From the NCBI GenBank assembly GCA_038207745.1, contig JBBQZL010000021.1, forward strand, positions 1 through 20,818: a stretch of 20,818 bases of DNA. Direction: 5' to 3'. Made by a program: the position numbers and the translations under genes. The notes beneath the pieces were generated by a model. The model saw only the letters and a program-made list of their open reading frames with translations, was not told the DNA's origin and made no database searches. The stretch is from JBBQZL01 sp038207745 (GTDB lineage Bacteria; Actinomycetota; Thermoleophilia; Solirubrobacterales; 70-9). Below, piece by piece: positions 6,669 through 13,484 of the stretch. Every line of letters begins with the position of its first letter. The stretch's first letter is position 1.

Positions 6669-7020
6669 CGATCGATGGTGCGAGCGTCGATGGCCCCGGG
6701 ACGTGCATGGACGGGAGAGGACTCGCCGGTGGATATGCCGGCTCATTCTCGCCGGACGGCCTGACGTTGAAGTATCCCGCCTGCACAAGCAATTCCGGAT
6801 CGTGATGAGGGTCAATCCATCGAACGGCCGCTTCAAGATCAGTGCCTGCCGGGCCAAGGGCACGAAGTCGGTCACCCTGAAGCTGACGCCCAAGGCCCTA
6901 AAGGGCCTCGGGCAATTGAGCAGACAGGAGGCAAAGAGTCTTCGAGGCCGATTGGTCGTCAGCGGATACGACAGCCTCGGCAAGGGCTCCGAATCAGCAA
7001 GGGACACACCGGTCCGCTGA
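6641..7020 (+). pseudogene. Out-of-frame continuation of the beta-propeller gene
   Basis: After GAFT the sixth repeat reads on in the -1 frame from 6641: QETGVEACLTIDGASVDG, then PGTCMDGRGLAGG and SFSPDGLTLKYPACTSNSGS. It stops at 6803-6805. A second -1 shift (TCG at 6800 to GTG at 6802) continues as VMRVNPSNGRFKISACRAKG, with a Leu/Lys-rich tail ending at 7020. Each break is repaired by one extra base (CC to CCC near 6640, G to GG near 6802). Either the gene is a recent pseudogene or the assembly dropped two homopolymer bases. Repaired, the protein would be about 500 residues with a sixth and possibly seventh blade. Confidence 0.75.
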
Positions 7021-7077
7021 TCCCATCCGGCAGTGCGCCGACGGGCGAGTGTGCAGGCGACTGCTTCGGACTGTCGA

Positions 7078-8469
7078 TCAGCTCTCGGTGACGTCCTTGG
7101 CGAATGCCTCGAACGCCACCAGATACCGGTCGAGATCCTGATCGGAGTGCGCGATCGAGATCGTCCACTCCTCCTCGGTGCCCGGGGTCATGAAGATGCC
7201 GTGATTCATGTGGTAGAGCCAGGCCAGGGTTGAGAGATCGTCGTCGACCTTGGTCAGGTAGTCGCGGTACTCGTACAACCGCTCCGGCGAGAAGATCACG
7301 CAGCCCTTTGCGCCGATGCCCTGTGTGTAGGCCGGCAGGCCGTATTGATCGATGATCTTCTGGCACCCCGCGAGCAATCTCTTGTTCGAGGTCTCGAGCT
7401 TCTCGTAGGCCTCCGCGGTGAGCACCTCGGTGAGCGCGGCCTGGGCTGCAGCCATAACCAGGGGGTTGCCGTTGAAGGTGCCGTATTGCTTCACGGTGCC
7501 GTCGGCAATCAGGGCGCCCAGCTCCTCGCTGACGCCGATCGCACCGCCCGGGTATCCACCACAGATCGCTTTGGCAAGGGTGACCATGTCGGGTGTCACC
7601 CCGTAGAGCTTCGTCGCCCCTCCGGAGGAGATCGTCGCGCCGGTCTTGACCTCGTCAAAGATCAGCTTGACCCCGTATTCCCTGGTCAGCTCGCGAACCC
7701 GTTCGAGGTAGCCGTCGCGAGGCGGGATGATGTTGATGTTCATCATCGCCGGTTCCATGATCAGGCCGGCGACCTTGTCGCCAATCTTGTTGAGGACACT
7801 TTCGAGAGCGTCGGCGTCGTTGAACGGCACGGCACGGGTCAACTCGGTGAGTGCGCGAGGTGTGCCGCCACCGTAGGGAACGCTGATCGGATCGTCACGC
7901 TCACCCAGCGCCTCCAGAGGTGGGTATACAGAGACCATCACCGAGTCGTGATGGCCGTGGTATGAGCCCTCGATCTTGAGGAGCATGTCGCGACCGGTGG
8001 CACCACGCGCCAGATGGACCGCGTCCATCGTCGACTCGGTTCCGGAGTTGGTGAAGCGCCACTGGGGGAGTCCAAAGCGGCGTTGCAGCTCTTCGGCCAC
8101 CTCGATCGAGCCGTCGGTGGGAGCCGCGAAATGGGTTCCCTGGTCGATCCGCGCCTTGACTGCGTCGCCGATCGTCGGATTGGCGTGCCCCACAGCCATG
8201 ACGCCGAAGCCGTTGTGGAAGTCCACGTACTCGGTGCCGTCAACGTCCCAGACCCGAGAGCCGACACCGCGCTCGAGATAGATAGGCCAGGGATCGTTTT
8301 CCTGAAATGAAGAGGGGACGCCGTTGGGCATCGACTTGAGCGCGCGCTCGAAAGTCCTGGCCGACTCGCCGGTGTGGTTGCGAAGCCTCTCCTGCTGGCC
8401 TTCCGTGAGCGCCGCGATCCGCCTGGGATCGATCGACGATGCTCCGACGGTGCCTGAATCAACTGCCAT
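7078..8469 (-). CDS. Class III aminotransferase, glutamate-1-semialdehyde aminomutase-like
   Basis: A PLP enzyme of 463 residues, fold type I. Seen: DGTEYVDFHNGFGVMAVGHANP; the HemL-like block NSGTESTMDAVHLARGATGR with KIEGSYHGHHD; LIMEPAMMN; FDEVKTG (Asp272); TLAKAICGGYPGG (Lys300, predicted Schiff-base lysine); QYGTFNGNPLVMAAA. It resembles HemL but is an ancillary member: a long N-terminal extension and no heme-gene neighbours argue against it being the biosynthetic aminomutase. It is the last gene of the minus-strand cluster, 30 nt after the acyl-CoA synthetase, with GAGGAGG 5 nt before its ATG. An amino-acid or omega-amino-acid transaminase is plausible; substrate not readable. Confidence 0.88.
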   Translation of the reverse strand: MAVDSGTVGASSIDPRRIAALTEGQQERLRNHTGESARTFERALKSMPNGVPSSFQENDPWPIYLERGVGSRVWDVDGTEYVDFHNGFGVMAVGHANPTIGDAVKARIDQGTHFAAPTDGSIEVAEELQRRFGLPQWRFTNSGTESTMDAVHLARGATGRDMLLKIEGSYHGHHDSVMVSVYPPLEALGERDDPISVPYGGGTPRALTELTRAVPFNDADALESVLNKIGDKVAGLIMEPAMMNINIIPPRDGYLERVRELTREYGVKLIFDEVKTGATISSGGATKLYGVTPDMVTLAKAICGGYPGGAIGVSEELGALIADGTVKQYGTFNGNPLVMAAAQAALTEVLTAEAYEKLETSNKRLLAGCQKIIDQYGLPAYTQGIGAKGCVIFSPERLYEYRDYLTKVDDDLSTLAWLYHMNHGIFMTPGTEEEWTISIAHSDQDLDRYLVAFEAFAKDVTES

Positions 8470-8499
8470 TCATTCCTCCTCGGGTTGACTCGCCGGAGC

Positions 8500-9951
8500 C
8501 TATCGCTGCCCGGCTCGCAGTTCAGCCCGCTTGATCTTGCCGCTCGAGGTCTTGGGCAGCTCGTCGACAAACTCGATGATCCGCGGGTACTTATAGGGCG
8601 CGGTCTGCTCGCGTACGTGGGCGCGGAGCTCCTCTGCGAGGGCGTCGCCGGGCTCGCCGTCGCGGAGCACCACAACTGCACGGACGACCGATCCGCGCTC
8701 GGCGTCGGGCGCAGCGACCGCGGCTGCCTCGGCGACCGCGGGGTGGGAGACCAGCGCCGATTCGACCTCGAACGGCCCGATTCTGTAACCGGAGGAGACG
8801 ATCACATCGTCATTTCGGCCGACGTGGAAGAGGTAGCCCTCGTCGTCCTCGGTGACCAGGTCTCCCGTCTGCCACCACTCACCGTCAAATCCGGAGCCGT
8901 CCAGGTAACGGCTGAAGAAGGTCGGAGAGGAATCCACGCGCAGCTGGAGCTCTCCTTCCTGGATGCGCGTCTCGATACCTGGGAGCGGCCGTCCCATCGT
9001 CCCCTCGCGGCCGGTGAGGAATTCTCCCACACGGACACCGGTTACGGCGCCGGTCTCAGTCTGGCCATATCCATCGGCGATCTCGAGCTCCGTCTCGGAG
9101 CGAAAGGTCGAGATCACCCCTGGATTGAGCGCCTCGCCGGCCGAGACCATCCGGCGAAGCTTCGGCAGCTTCCCGATCCTGGCGCGCTTGGCGATGATCC
9201 GGTACTCGGTCGGCGCCTGGCAGAGCACGTTGACGTTTTCCCGTTTGATCAGGTCGACGCGCTCCTGTGGATCGAAGCGACCGTCGTGGAGCAATGCCCT
9301 GGCGCCCTGCAGCCACGGTGCGATGAAGGCATTGCGCGCTGATTTCGACCAGCCGGTTGCGGCGGTGCACCAGGCAAGGTCACCCGGCCGGGCTCCGAAC
9401 CAGTGCTCGGCCTGGATCCGCTGGCCGAGCAGGTATCGCTGGGGGTAGATGACACCGCGTGGCTCCCCCGTGGTGCCGGAGGTGAAGACAATCAGAGCCG
9501 GGTCGTCGGGATCGAGCCTGGCGGACTCGGCGGGCATCGGCTGGGGCAGGTCCTCGTCGAAGATCCGGAGCAGGTCGTCCATGTCGAGATAGGGCACCCC
9601 GTCCGGCAACTCCGAGAGGCATTTCGACTCCCCGATCGCCAGGACCGGATTTGCCGCCTGGATGCGGAGTTCCAGATCCTTGCGTCGAAGCTGGGTATTG
9701 CACGGAAGCGCGATCACGCCCATCCGGAAGCAGGCCAGCATCGCGATCACCCACTCGACCCGATTGCCGACCAGGGTCATCACCACGTCGCCGCGCTTCA
9801 CTTCCTTGGCCGCCATCGCACCGGACAGCCCGAGGCTGCGTGCGAACAGCTCCCCGAAATGGTGAACCGAACGGCGGCCCTCCGAGTCGATCTCGATGAT
9901 CGCCTCCTGGGAAAACGGGAAGCGCTGGATCACGTCCTCGATGAAGTTCAT
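8500..9951 (-). CDS. AMP-forming acyl-CoA synthetase, medium-chain (ACSM)-like
   Basis: A 483-residue ANL-superfamily adenylating ligase that would activate a carboxylate with ATP and CoA. Motifs in order: VFTSGTTGEPRG (about 156-166); WCTAATGWSKSARNAFIAPW, like the ACSM 'DTGW...W' block; DGYGQTET (293-300); WWQTGDLVTEDDEGYLFHVGR; DDVIVSSGYRIGPFEVE; APYKYPRIIEFVDELPKTSSGKIKR with catalytic Lys472. It is shorter at the N-terminus than many ACSM enzymes but has all core motifs. It starts 22 nt after the DtxR-fold regulator and ends 30 nt before the aminotransferase. A medium-chain, aromatic or branched acid is a reasonable guess. Confidence 0.92.
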   Translation of the reverse strand: MNFIEDVIQRFPFSQEAIIEIDSEGRRSVHHFGELFARSLGLSGAMAAKEVKRGDVVMTLVGNRVEWVIAMLACFRMGVIALPCNTQLRRKDLELRIQAANPVLAIGESKCLSELPDGVPYLDMDDLLRIFDEDLPQPMPAESARLDPDDPALIVFTSGTTGEPRGVIYPQRYLLGQRIQAEHWFGARPGDLAWCTAATGWSKSARNAFIAPWLQGARALLHDGRFDPQERVDLIKRENVNVLCQAPTEYRIIAKRARIGKLPKLRRMVSAGEALNPGVISTFRSETELEIADGYGQTETGAVTGVRVGEFLTGREGTMGRPLPGIETRIQEGELQLRVDSSPTFFSRYLDGSGFDGEWWQTGDLVTEDDEGYLFHVGRNDDVIVSSGYRIGPFEVESALVSHPAVAEAAAVAAPDAERGSVVRAVVVLRDGEPGDALAEELRAHVREQTAPYKYPRIIEFVDELPKTSSGKIKRAELRAGQR

Positions 9952-9973
9952 CCGGTGGACCGCGCCTCGAACT

Positions 9974-10405
9974 TCACTCGTCGTCGCGGTGCTCGGCCTT
10001 CCAGGCGGTCAGATGACGGCCGAGGAGGGCGGAAACCTCAGGGGCAAGTCGCTCGGCCTCCGCATCGGCATCGACCTCGCCGAGGCCGAGTACGTCGCGG
10101 GCAAGGGTGCGGGTGGCGCTGCGGCGAGACTGCAGTACGAGCGCGGCGCTGGTGCCCGCCTGCGTCGGCTTGAGGCTGTCCGGTTCGAGCATTCCCAGCG
10201 ACCGGAGCCGCTTGACCATCTCGAGTGCGGTCGGGTTGGAGACGCCTACCTGCCGCGCAACGGCAGCCTGGGTGATCGGTTTGCCCTCCTGGGCGAGGTC
10301 ATTGATTGCGAGCAGATAGCGCGAAGCGGCCGGGCTGAGATCAGCGCAGGGATGGTGCTCATCGATGCTCGTCTCTTGATCCCCGGGGTCTGTTGACTTC
10401 GTCAC
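9974..10405 (-). CDS. DtxR/MntR-fold transcriptional regulator lacking metal ligands
   Basis: A 143-residue regulator. Residues 24-86 are a winged helix (AASRYLLAINDLAQEGKPIT, then helix-turn-helix AAVARQVGVSNPTALEMVKR and wing GMLEPDSLKPTQAG). Residues 90-135 match the DtxR dimerisation helix region (SATRTLARDVLGLGEVDADA, then EAERLAPEVSALLGRHL). By my alignment the MntR/DtxR ligands His77/79, Glu102/105 and His103/106 fall on Arg, Ala and Pro; only an acidic residue remains at the Glu99/Cys102 position. There is no SH3-like domain. So it may not sense a metal. Start is GTG at 10405 with AGGAG 5 nt upstream. It sits inside the CoA-ligase/ferredoxin/ACS/aminotransferase cluster and probably regulates it. 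MarR-like is the alternative, less good fit. Confidence 0.75.
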   Translation of the reverse strand: MTKSTDPGDQETSIDEHHPCADLSPAASRYLLAINDLAQEGKPITQAAVARQVGVSNPTALEMVKRLRSLGMLEPDSLKPTQAGTSAALVLQSRRSATRTLARDVLGLGEVDADAEAERLAPEVSALLGRHLTAWKAEHRDDE

Positions 10406-10483
10406 GGCTGCTCCTGTGGCGCTCTCGAAAGCCGGTGCGCCAACCGGTGAATCTGAACATGAGCGTATCGGAGGGGCAGGCCT

Positions 10484-10720
10484 CTACTGCTCGTACTTCT
10501 TGATGATCCGCATCGAGCCGGTGGGACAGGCATCGACGCAGAGGTAACACAGCACGCACTCGTCGAGTTGGCCCCGGACGATCTCGGTGCCGGCGTCGGA
10601 GGCCTTGAAGATGCCCACCGTGCAGACCTCCTCCAGCTTCTTTGCCAGCTCCGGATCCGACTTCGCCGGCTCGTCAAGCTCGATGTCGATGAAGACCGAG
10701 TCCATCGCTTTGGCGTCCAT
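10484..10720 (-). CDS. Small single-cluster ferredoxin, FixX-like
   Basis: A 78-residue protein with Cys33 in EEVCTVGIFKASDAG and then ECVLCYLCVDACPTGSMRI (Cys55, 58, 61, 65). The order (isolated 'CxxGxF' first, CxxCxxC second) follows FixX-type ferredoxins ('ACPAGLY ... GCLECGTC'). Hence Cys55/58/61 plus Cys33 are the likely ligands of one [4Fe-4S] cluster; Cys65-Pro is an alternative fourth ligand. The acidic N-terminus suits a soluble electron carrier. It starts 2 nt after the CoA-ligase alpha-subunit stop, so the two are certainly co-transcribed. The redox partner is not in the window. Two in-frame ATGs exist (10720 and 10705); I use the first. Confidence 0.88.
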   Translation of the reverse strand: MDAKAMDSVFIDIELDEPAKSDPELAKKLEEVCTVGIFKASDAGTEIVRGQLDECVLCYLCVDACPTGSMRIIKKYEQ

Positions 10721-10722
10721 CT

Positions 10723-11628
10723 CTAGATCCTATCCCTGACGGCGTCGGGAATCTCATCGATCCTCTCGACCACCTTGATGCCGGCGGCCTCGAGCCGGAT
10801 GATCTTCTCGGTTGCCGAATCTTCCTTGCCTTCGACGATCGTCCCGGCGTGGCCGAAGCTCATGCCCTGCATCTCCTCGTCGTCCATGAACTTGCCGGCC
10901 ATGAAGGCGACGATCGGAAGGCGGGAGTTGTTCTCCTGCTTCCACTCGGACAGCTGGGCTTCCATGCGGCCACCCGGCTCGGTGTAGATGACGATTGCCT
11001 TCGTCTGCTCGTCGGCCTCGAAGTAGGGCATCAGCTCGGCGTAGGTCGAGCCGATGATCGCGTCGCCGCCGATCGAGACTGCCGTGGAGACGCCGAGCCC
11101 GGCTGCTGTCAGCGACGACGAGATCTCCGTCGTCATGCCGCCGGAGCGCGACATCACGCCGACGACTCCGGGCTCGTAGGACTTGGCGGCATCCTTCGCG
11201 GGACCACCGATTCCGCCCATCTTGCAGACCCCGGGCACGATCAGGCCGAGGCAGTTCGGGCCGATTATGCGGGCGCCGTGGAGGTTCGCGAACTCGACCA
11301 TCTCGGCGACGTCACCACGCGGTATGCGCTCGGTGACTATGACCAGCAGCTTGATGCCGTTGGCGATTGCTTCGATGACGGCGTCCTTGGTGAAGCCCGG
11401 AGGGACGGTGACGATCGAACCGTCGATCCGGCTTCCGTGATTCTCAACTGCCTGGGCGACGGTGTCGAAGACCGGCACGCCGTGGACCTCGCGGCCGAGA
11501 CGGCCGGGAGTCACGCCGCCGACGATCTCGGATCCGTAGTCGAGGCATTCCCTGGTCAGGTTGACTGCTTCCCGTCCGGTGATTCCCTGGACGATGAAGG
11601 TGGTGTCCTTGTCGAGAAGGATGCTCAT
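10723..11628 (-). CDS. CoA ligase alpha subunit, succinyl-/malyl-CoA synthetase-like (SucD/MtkB)
   Basis: The 301-residue alpha subunit of an NDP-forming acyl-CoA synthetase. It carries the CoA-binding Rossmann start (IVQGITGREAVNLTRECLDY, GGVTPGRLG), GPNCLGLI, GVMSRSGGMTTEI, and the phosphohistidine segment SFGHAGTIVEG with His260, matching the catalytic His of E. coli SucD. Usual length for the family. It overlaps the beta subunit gene by 4 nt (ATGA), guaranteeing coupled translation. Substrate cannot be decided between succinate, malate and other dicarboxylates. The pairing with a malyl-CoA lyase-like gene 6 kb away makes malate worth testing; that is inference. Confidence 0.92.
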   Translation of the reverse strand: MSILLDKDTTFIVQGITGREAVNLTRECLDYGSEIVGGVTPGRLGREVHGVPVFDTVAQAVENHGSRIDGSIVTVPPGFTKDAVIEAIANGIKLLVIVTERIPRGDVAEMVEFANLHGARIIGPNCLGLIVPGVCKMGGIGGPAKDAAKSYEPGVVGVMSRSGGMTTEISSSLTAAGLGVSTAVSIGGDAIIGSTYAELMPYFEADEQTKAIVIYTEPGGRMEAQLSEWKQENNSRLPIVAFMAGKFMDDEEMQGMSFGHAGTIVEGKEDSATEKIIRLEAAGIKVVERIDEIPDAVRDRI

Positions 11629-12842
11629 GAATCCGCTCCCTGGATCTTGGCGACGGCTCGCCCGGCGGCATCCCAGAGTGAGACCGTTCGGTCGCAGTAT
11701 TCGACGCCGTAGTGGTCGAGGATCTTGTTGCCCTCGTCCTCCCAGGCACCCGGGATACGGAAGATCGCAATCGTTTCGGCCGGATCCTTGTCCAGCTCGA
11801 GGCAGGCCTTGATCACTCCGCGGGCGACGATGTCGACCCTGGTGTTGGAGACGATCGACATCATCACGGCGATCTTCTCGACGCCGTCCTTCTTGAGCAC
11901 CTCCTTGGCCAGGCCACAGGCCTTGGCGACCGACGGATTTCCGCCGATCTCGGAGTAGTTGGCCGGCTTGCCGCCCTGGTTGCGGACTGCGTCGGTCAGG
12001 GTCAGCGAACCGCCCCCTGCACCGATCACAAGGCCGAGGTTGCCGTCGAAGCCGTGATCCTTGCCCTGGATCACGCCGCGATGGTCAGCGGCGTCGATCG
12101 CCTTGACGTTGCGTTCGAACTCACTCGGCACATAGGTGTCACGGGTGTCCTCGGGGGCGATCTCGAGGATTCCTCGCAGCAGGTGCTTCTGGCGCCCGAT
12201 CGCTTCTTCTTCCATCTCCATGTGAGCATCGAGAGCGACGAAGCTGCCGTCGGTGAGTTCGGCAAGAGGGTTGATCTCGGCGAGGATCATGTCGTTGTCG
12301 CGGAAGAGACGGGCGAGCCTGGCGAGGATGGGGGTGGCCCGGTTGAGCCGGCTGCCGGTGACGCCGGTGGCGGAGATGACCTGTTTGGCCTCGTAGTCGC
12401 CGACGGGTAGAAGGTTTGAGATGTGACCGCGACCGACGTGGTCGGGATGCTCCTCGGCCACCTGCTCGATGTCGATGCCGCCCATATCGCTGAACAGCAT
12501 CAGCGGGCGCTTGGCGGTGCCGTCCCAGACGACGCTGGCGTAGTACTCCTGCTTGACCTCGGCTTTCGGGTCAACAAGGACACCTCGAGGCTCGTGGCCG
12601 TTGATCGTCAGCTCGAGGATCGTGGCCGCGTGGCTCTCCGCCTCCTCGGGGGTGTCGGCGAACTGGACGCCGCCGGCCTTCATCCGCCCGCCGGTCAGGA
12701 CCTGGGACTTGATCACCACCGGTCCATCGATCTCCTCAGCGGCCCTGCGGGCCTCCGCGGCGGTGGTGCAGAAGCCGTACTTGGTCACGGGTATTCCGGC
12801 CTGCTCGACGATCTTGCGTGCTTCAAACTCGTAAAAGCGCAT
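11625..12842 (-). CDS. CoA ligase beta subunit, ATP-grasp, divergent SucC/MtkA-like
   Basis: A 405-residue partner of the alpha subunit. Residues 1-220 are an ATP-grasp domain: YEFEARKIVEQAGIPV, VVIKSQVLTGGRMKAGGV, DMGGIDIEQVAEEHP, and AEINPL plus ALDAHM (Asn191 and Asp205 match Mg ligands). Residues 265-400 are the CoA-ligase flavodoxin-like domain. Here it departs from SucC: IGAGGGSL instead of NGAGLAM, EIGGNPSV instead of DVGGGA, MMSIVSNTRVD instead of VNIFGGIxRCD, IPGAWEDEG instead of LxGTNxxEG. About 40 residues between the domains (HLLRGILEIAPEDTRDTYVP and on) are also unusual. ATG at 12842 is used because the fold starts there; upstream in-frame codons to 12917 show no homology. First gene of the cluster. 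Confidence 0.9.
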   Translation of the reverse strand: MRFYEFEARKIVEQAGIPVTKYGFCTTAAEARRAAEEIDGPVVIKSQVLTGGRMKAGGVQFADTPEEAESHAATILELTINGHEPRGVLVDPKAEVKQEYYASVVWDGTAKRPLMLFSDMGGIDIEQVAEEHPDHVGRGHISNLLPVGDYEAKQVISATGVTGSRLNRATPILARLARLFRDNDMILAEINPLAELTDGSFVALDAHMEMEEEAIGRQKHLLRGILEIAPEDTRDTYVPSEFERNVKAIDAADHRGVIQGKDHGFDGNLGLVIGAGGGSLTLTDAVRNQGGKPANYSEIGGNPSVAKACGLAKEVLKKDGVEKIAVMMSIVSNTRVDIVARGVIKACLELDKDPAETIAIFRIPGAWEDEGNKILDHYGVEYCDRTVSLWDAAGRAVAKIQGADS

Positions 12843-12899
12843 AGTGATTGCCTGTGCTGGGTGGGGATCGGGGTCTGCGGCGCGGGAATCTATCCGTTT

Positions 12900-12929
12900 G
12901 GGGGATGTCCCGGTCACCGGGTCGCCCCC
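12900..12929. promoter_or_regulatory. Nested palindrome in the divergent intergenic region
   Basis: CCCGGTCACCGGG (12909-12921) is a perfect odd palindrome, flanked by GGGGG (12900-12904) and CCCCC (12925-12929), which can also pair. It sits between the divergent starts of the CoA-ligase cluster (12842) and the lipoprotein (13001), where an operator for either would be expected. GC-rich sequence makes small palindromes common, so this is only a candidate. Confidence 0.35.
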
Positions 12930-13000
12930 TTCGATGTCTCCGGACGCCGCGGAATCGGCGATACTGGCTGATCTCCAAGCCTCGAACGGGAGTCCCGTCC

Positions 13001-13300
13001 ATGAACCGACCTATCGTCGTCTGCCTCTTGGCATTGTCCGCTGCTCTGGCCGTTTCGGCCTGCGGACCGACCCTGATCGACCACAAGAAGAACGAGGCCG
13101 CAATCAACGATCAGCTGAAGTCGAATGGCGTCGCGGTCAGGTCGGTGTCCTGCCCGAAGGACGTCAAGGCAGAGGCCGGAACGTCCTTTAAATGCGGCGT
13201 TGTGGTCAAGAACGGTGATAAGTACCTGCTGCAAATGAAGACGACCGATTCAAAGGGAACCATCGAACCGGTCGGCAGTCTGACGCGGGCAAACCCCTGA
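13001..13300 (+). CDS. DUF4333-like lipoprotein
   Basis: A 99-residue membrane-anchored lipoprotein. Residues 1-20 are a lipoprotein signal (IVVCLLALSAALAVSAC, lipobox VSAC, lipidated Cys21). The mature part carries two spaced cysteines (Cys51 in SVSCPKDVKAEAG, Cys65 in TSFKCGV) and the pattern 'CPxdvxAxxGxxFxC', as in the actinobacterial DUF4333 domain. These probably form a disulfide outside the cell. ATG at 13001 is supported by GGGAG 8 nt upstream. Divergent from the CoA-ligase cluster. Function unknown. Confidence 0.82.
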   Translation: MNRPIVVCLLALSAALAVSACGPTLIDHKKNEAAINDQLKSNGVAVRSVSCPKDVKAEAGTSFKCGVVVKNGDKYLLQMKTTDSKGTIEPVGSLTRANP

Positions 13301-13324
13301 TCCGGGCTATCCACGTATGGCGCC

Positions 13325-13339
13325 TGCGGAAAAACCGCA
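13325..13339 (+). terminator. Weak hairpin after the lipoprotein gene
   Basis: TGCGG-AAAAA-CCGCA forms a 5-bp stem 24 nt after the lipoprotein stop, with no T-run behind it. The rest of 13340-13484 ends in an AT-rich stretch (AATAAAATAAAGGAG) in front of pckG; I see no convincing promoter pair there. Confidence 0.25.
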
Positions 13340-13484
13340 AGGGGTCCCGGCGTGATATCTATGGGCTTCCGCGGGCCGGCGTCACTTCCCGCGGTCCAAA
13401 AAGATCCGCGTGCCAGAGCGGGGCAGTGGATCGATTGTCCGCATCGGGCGGGCAATAAAATAAAGGAGTAGTGAGACCGAAGCC

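Noticed and set aside
6448..6780. Independent gene in the frame that ends at 7020
   Set aside because: Its first part is an out-of-frame reading of the propeller. Only the part after about 6802 is real, as the shifted tail of that gene.
7078..8469. Calling the aminotransferase hemL
   Set aside because: It shares HemL motifs, but the N-terminal extension, sequence departures (for example around Lys300) and CoA-metabolism neighbours do not support the heme-pathway aminomutase.
10723..12842. Naming the ligase genes sucC/sucD or mtkA/mtkB outright
   Set aside because: Substrate cannot be told from motifs, and the beta subunit departs from both references.
13456..13461. TAAAAT as a -10 box of pckG
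   Set aside because: The best -35 candidate (TTGTCC) is only 15 nt away, and the start site would fall on the GGAG, so the evidence is too weak to call.
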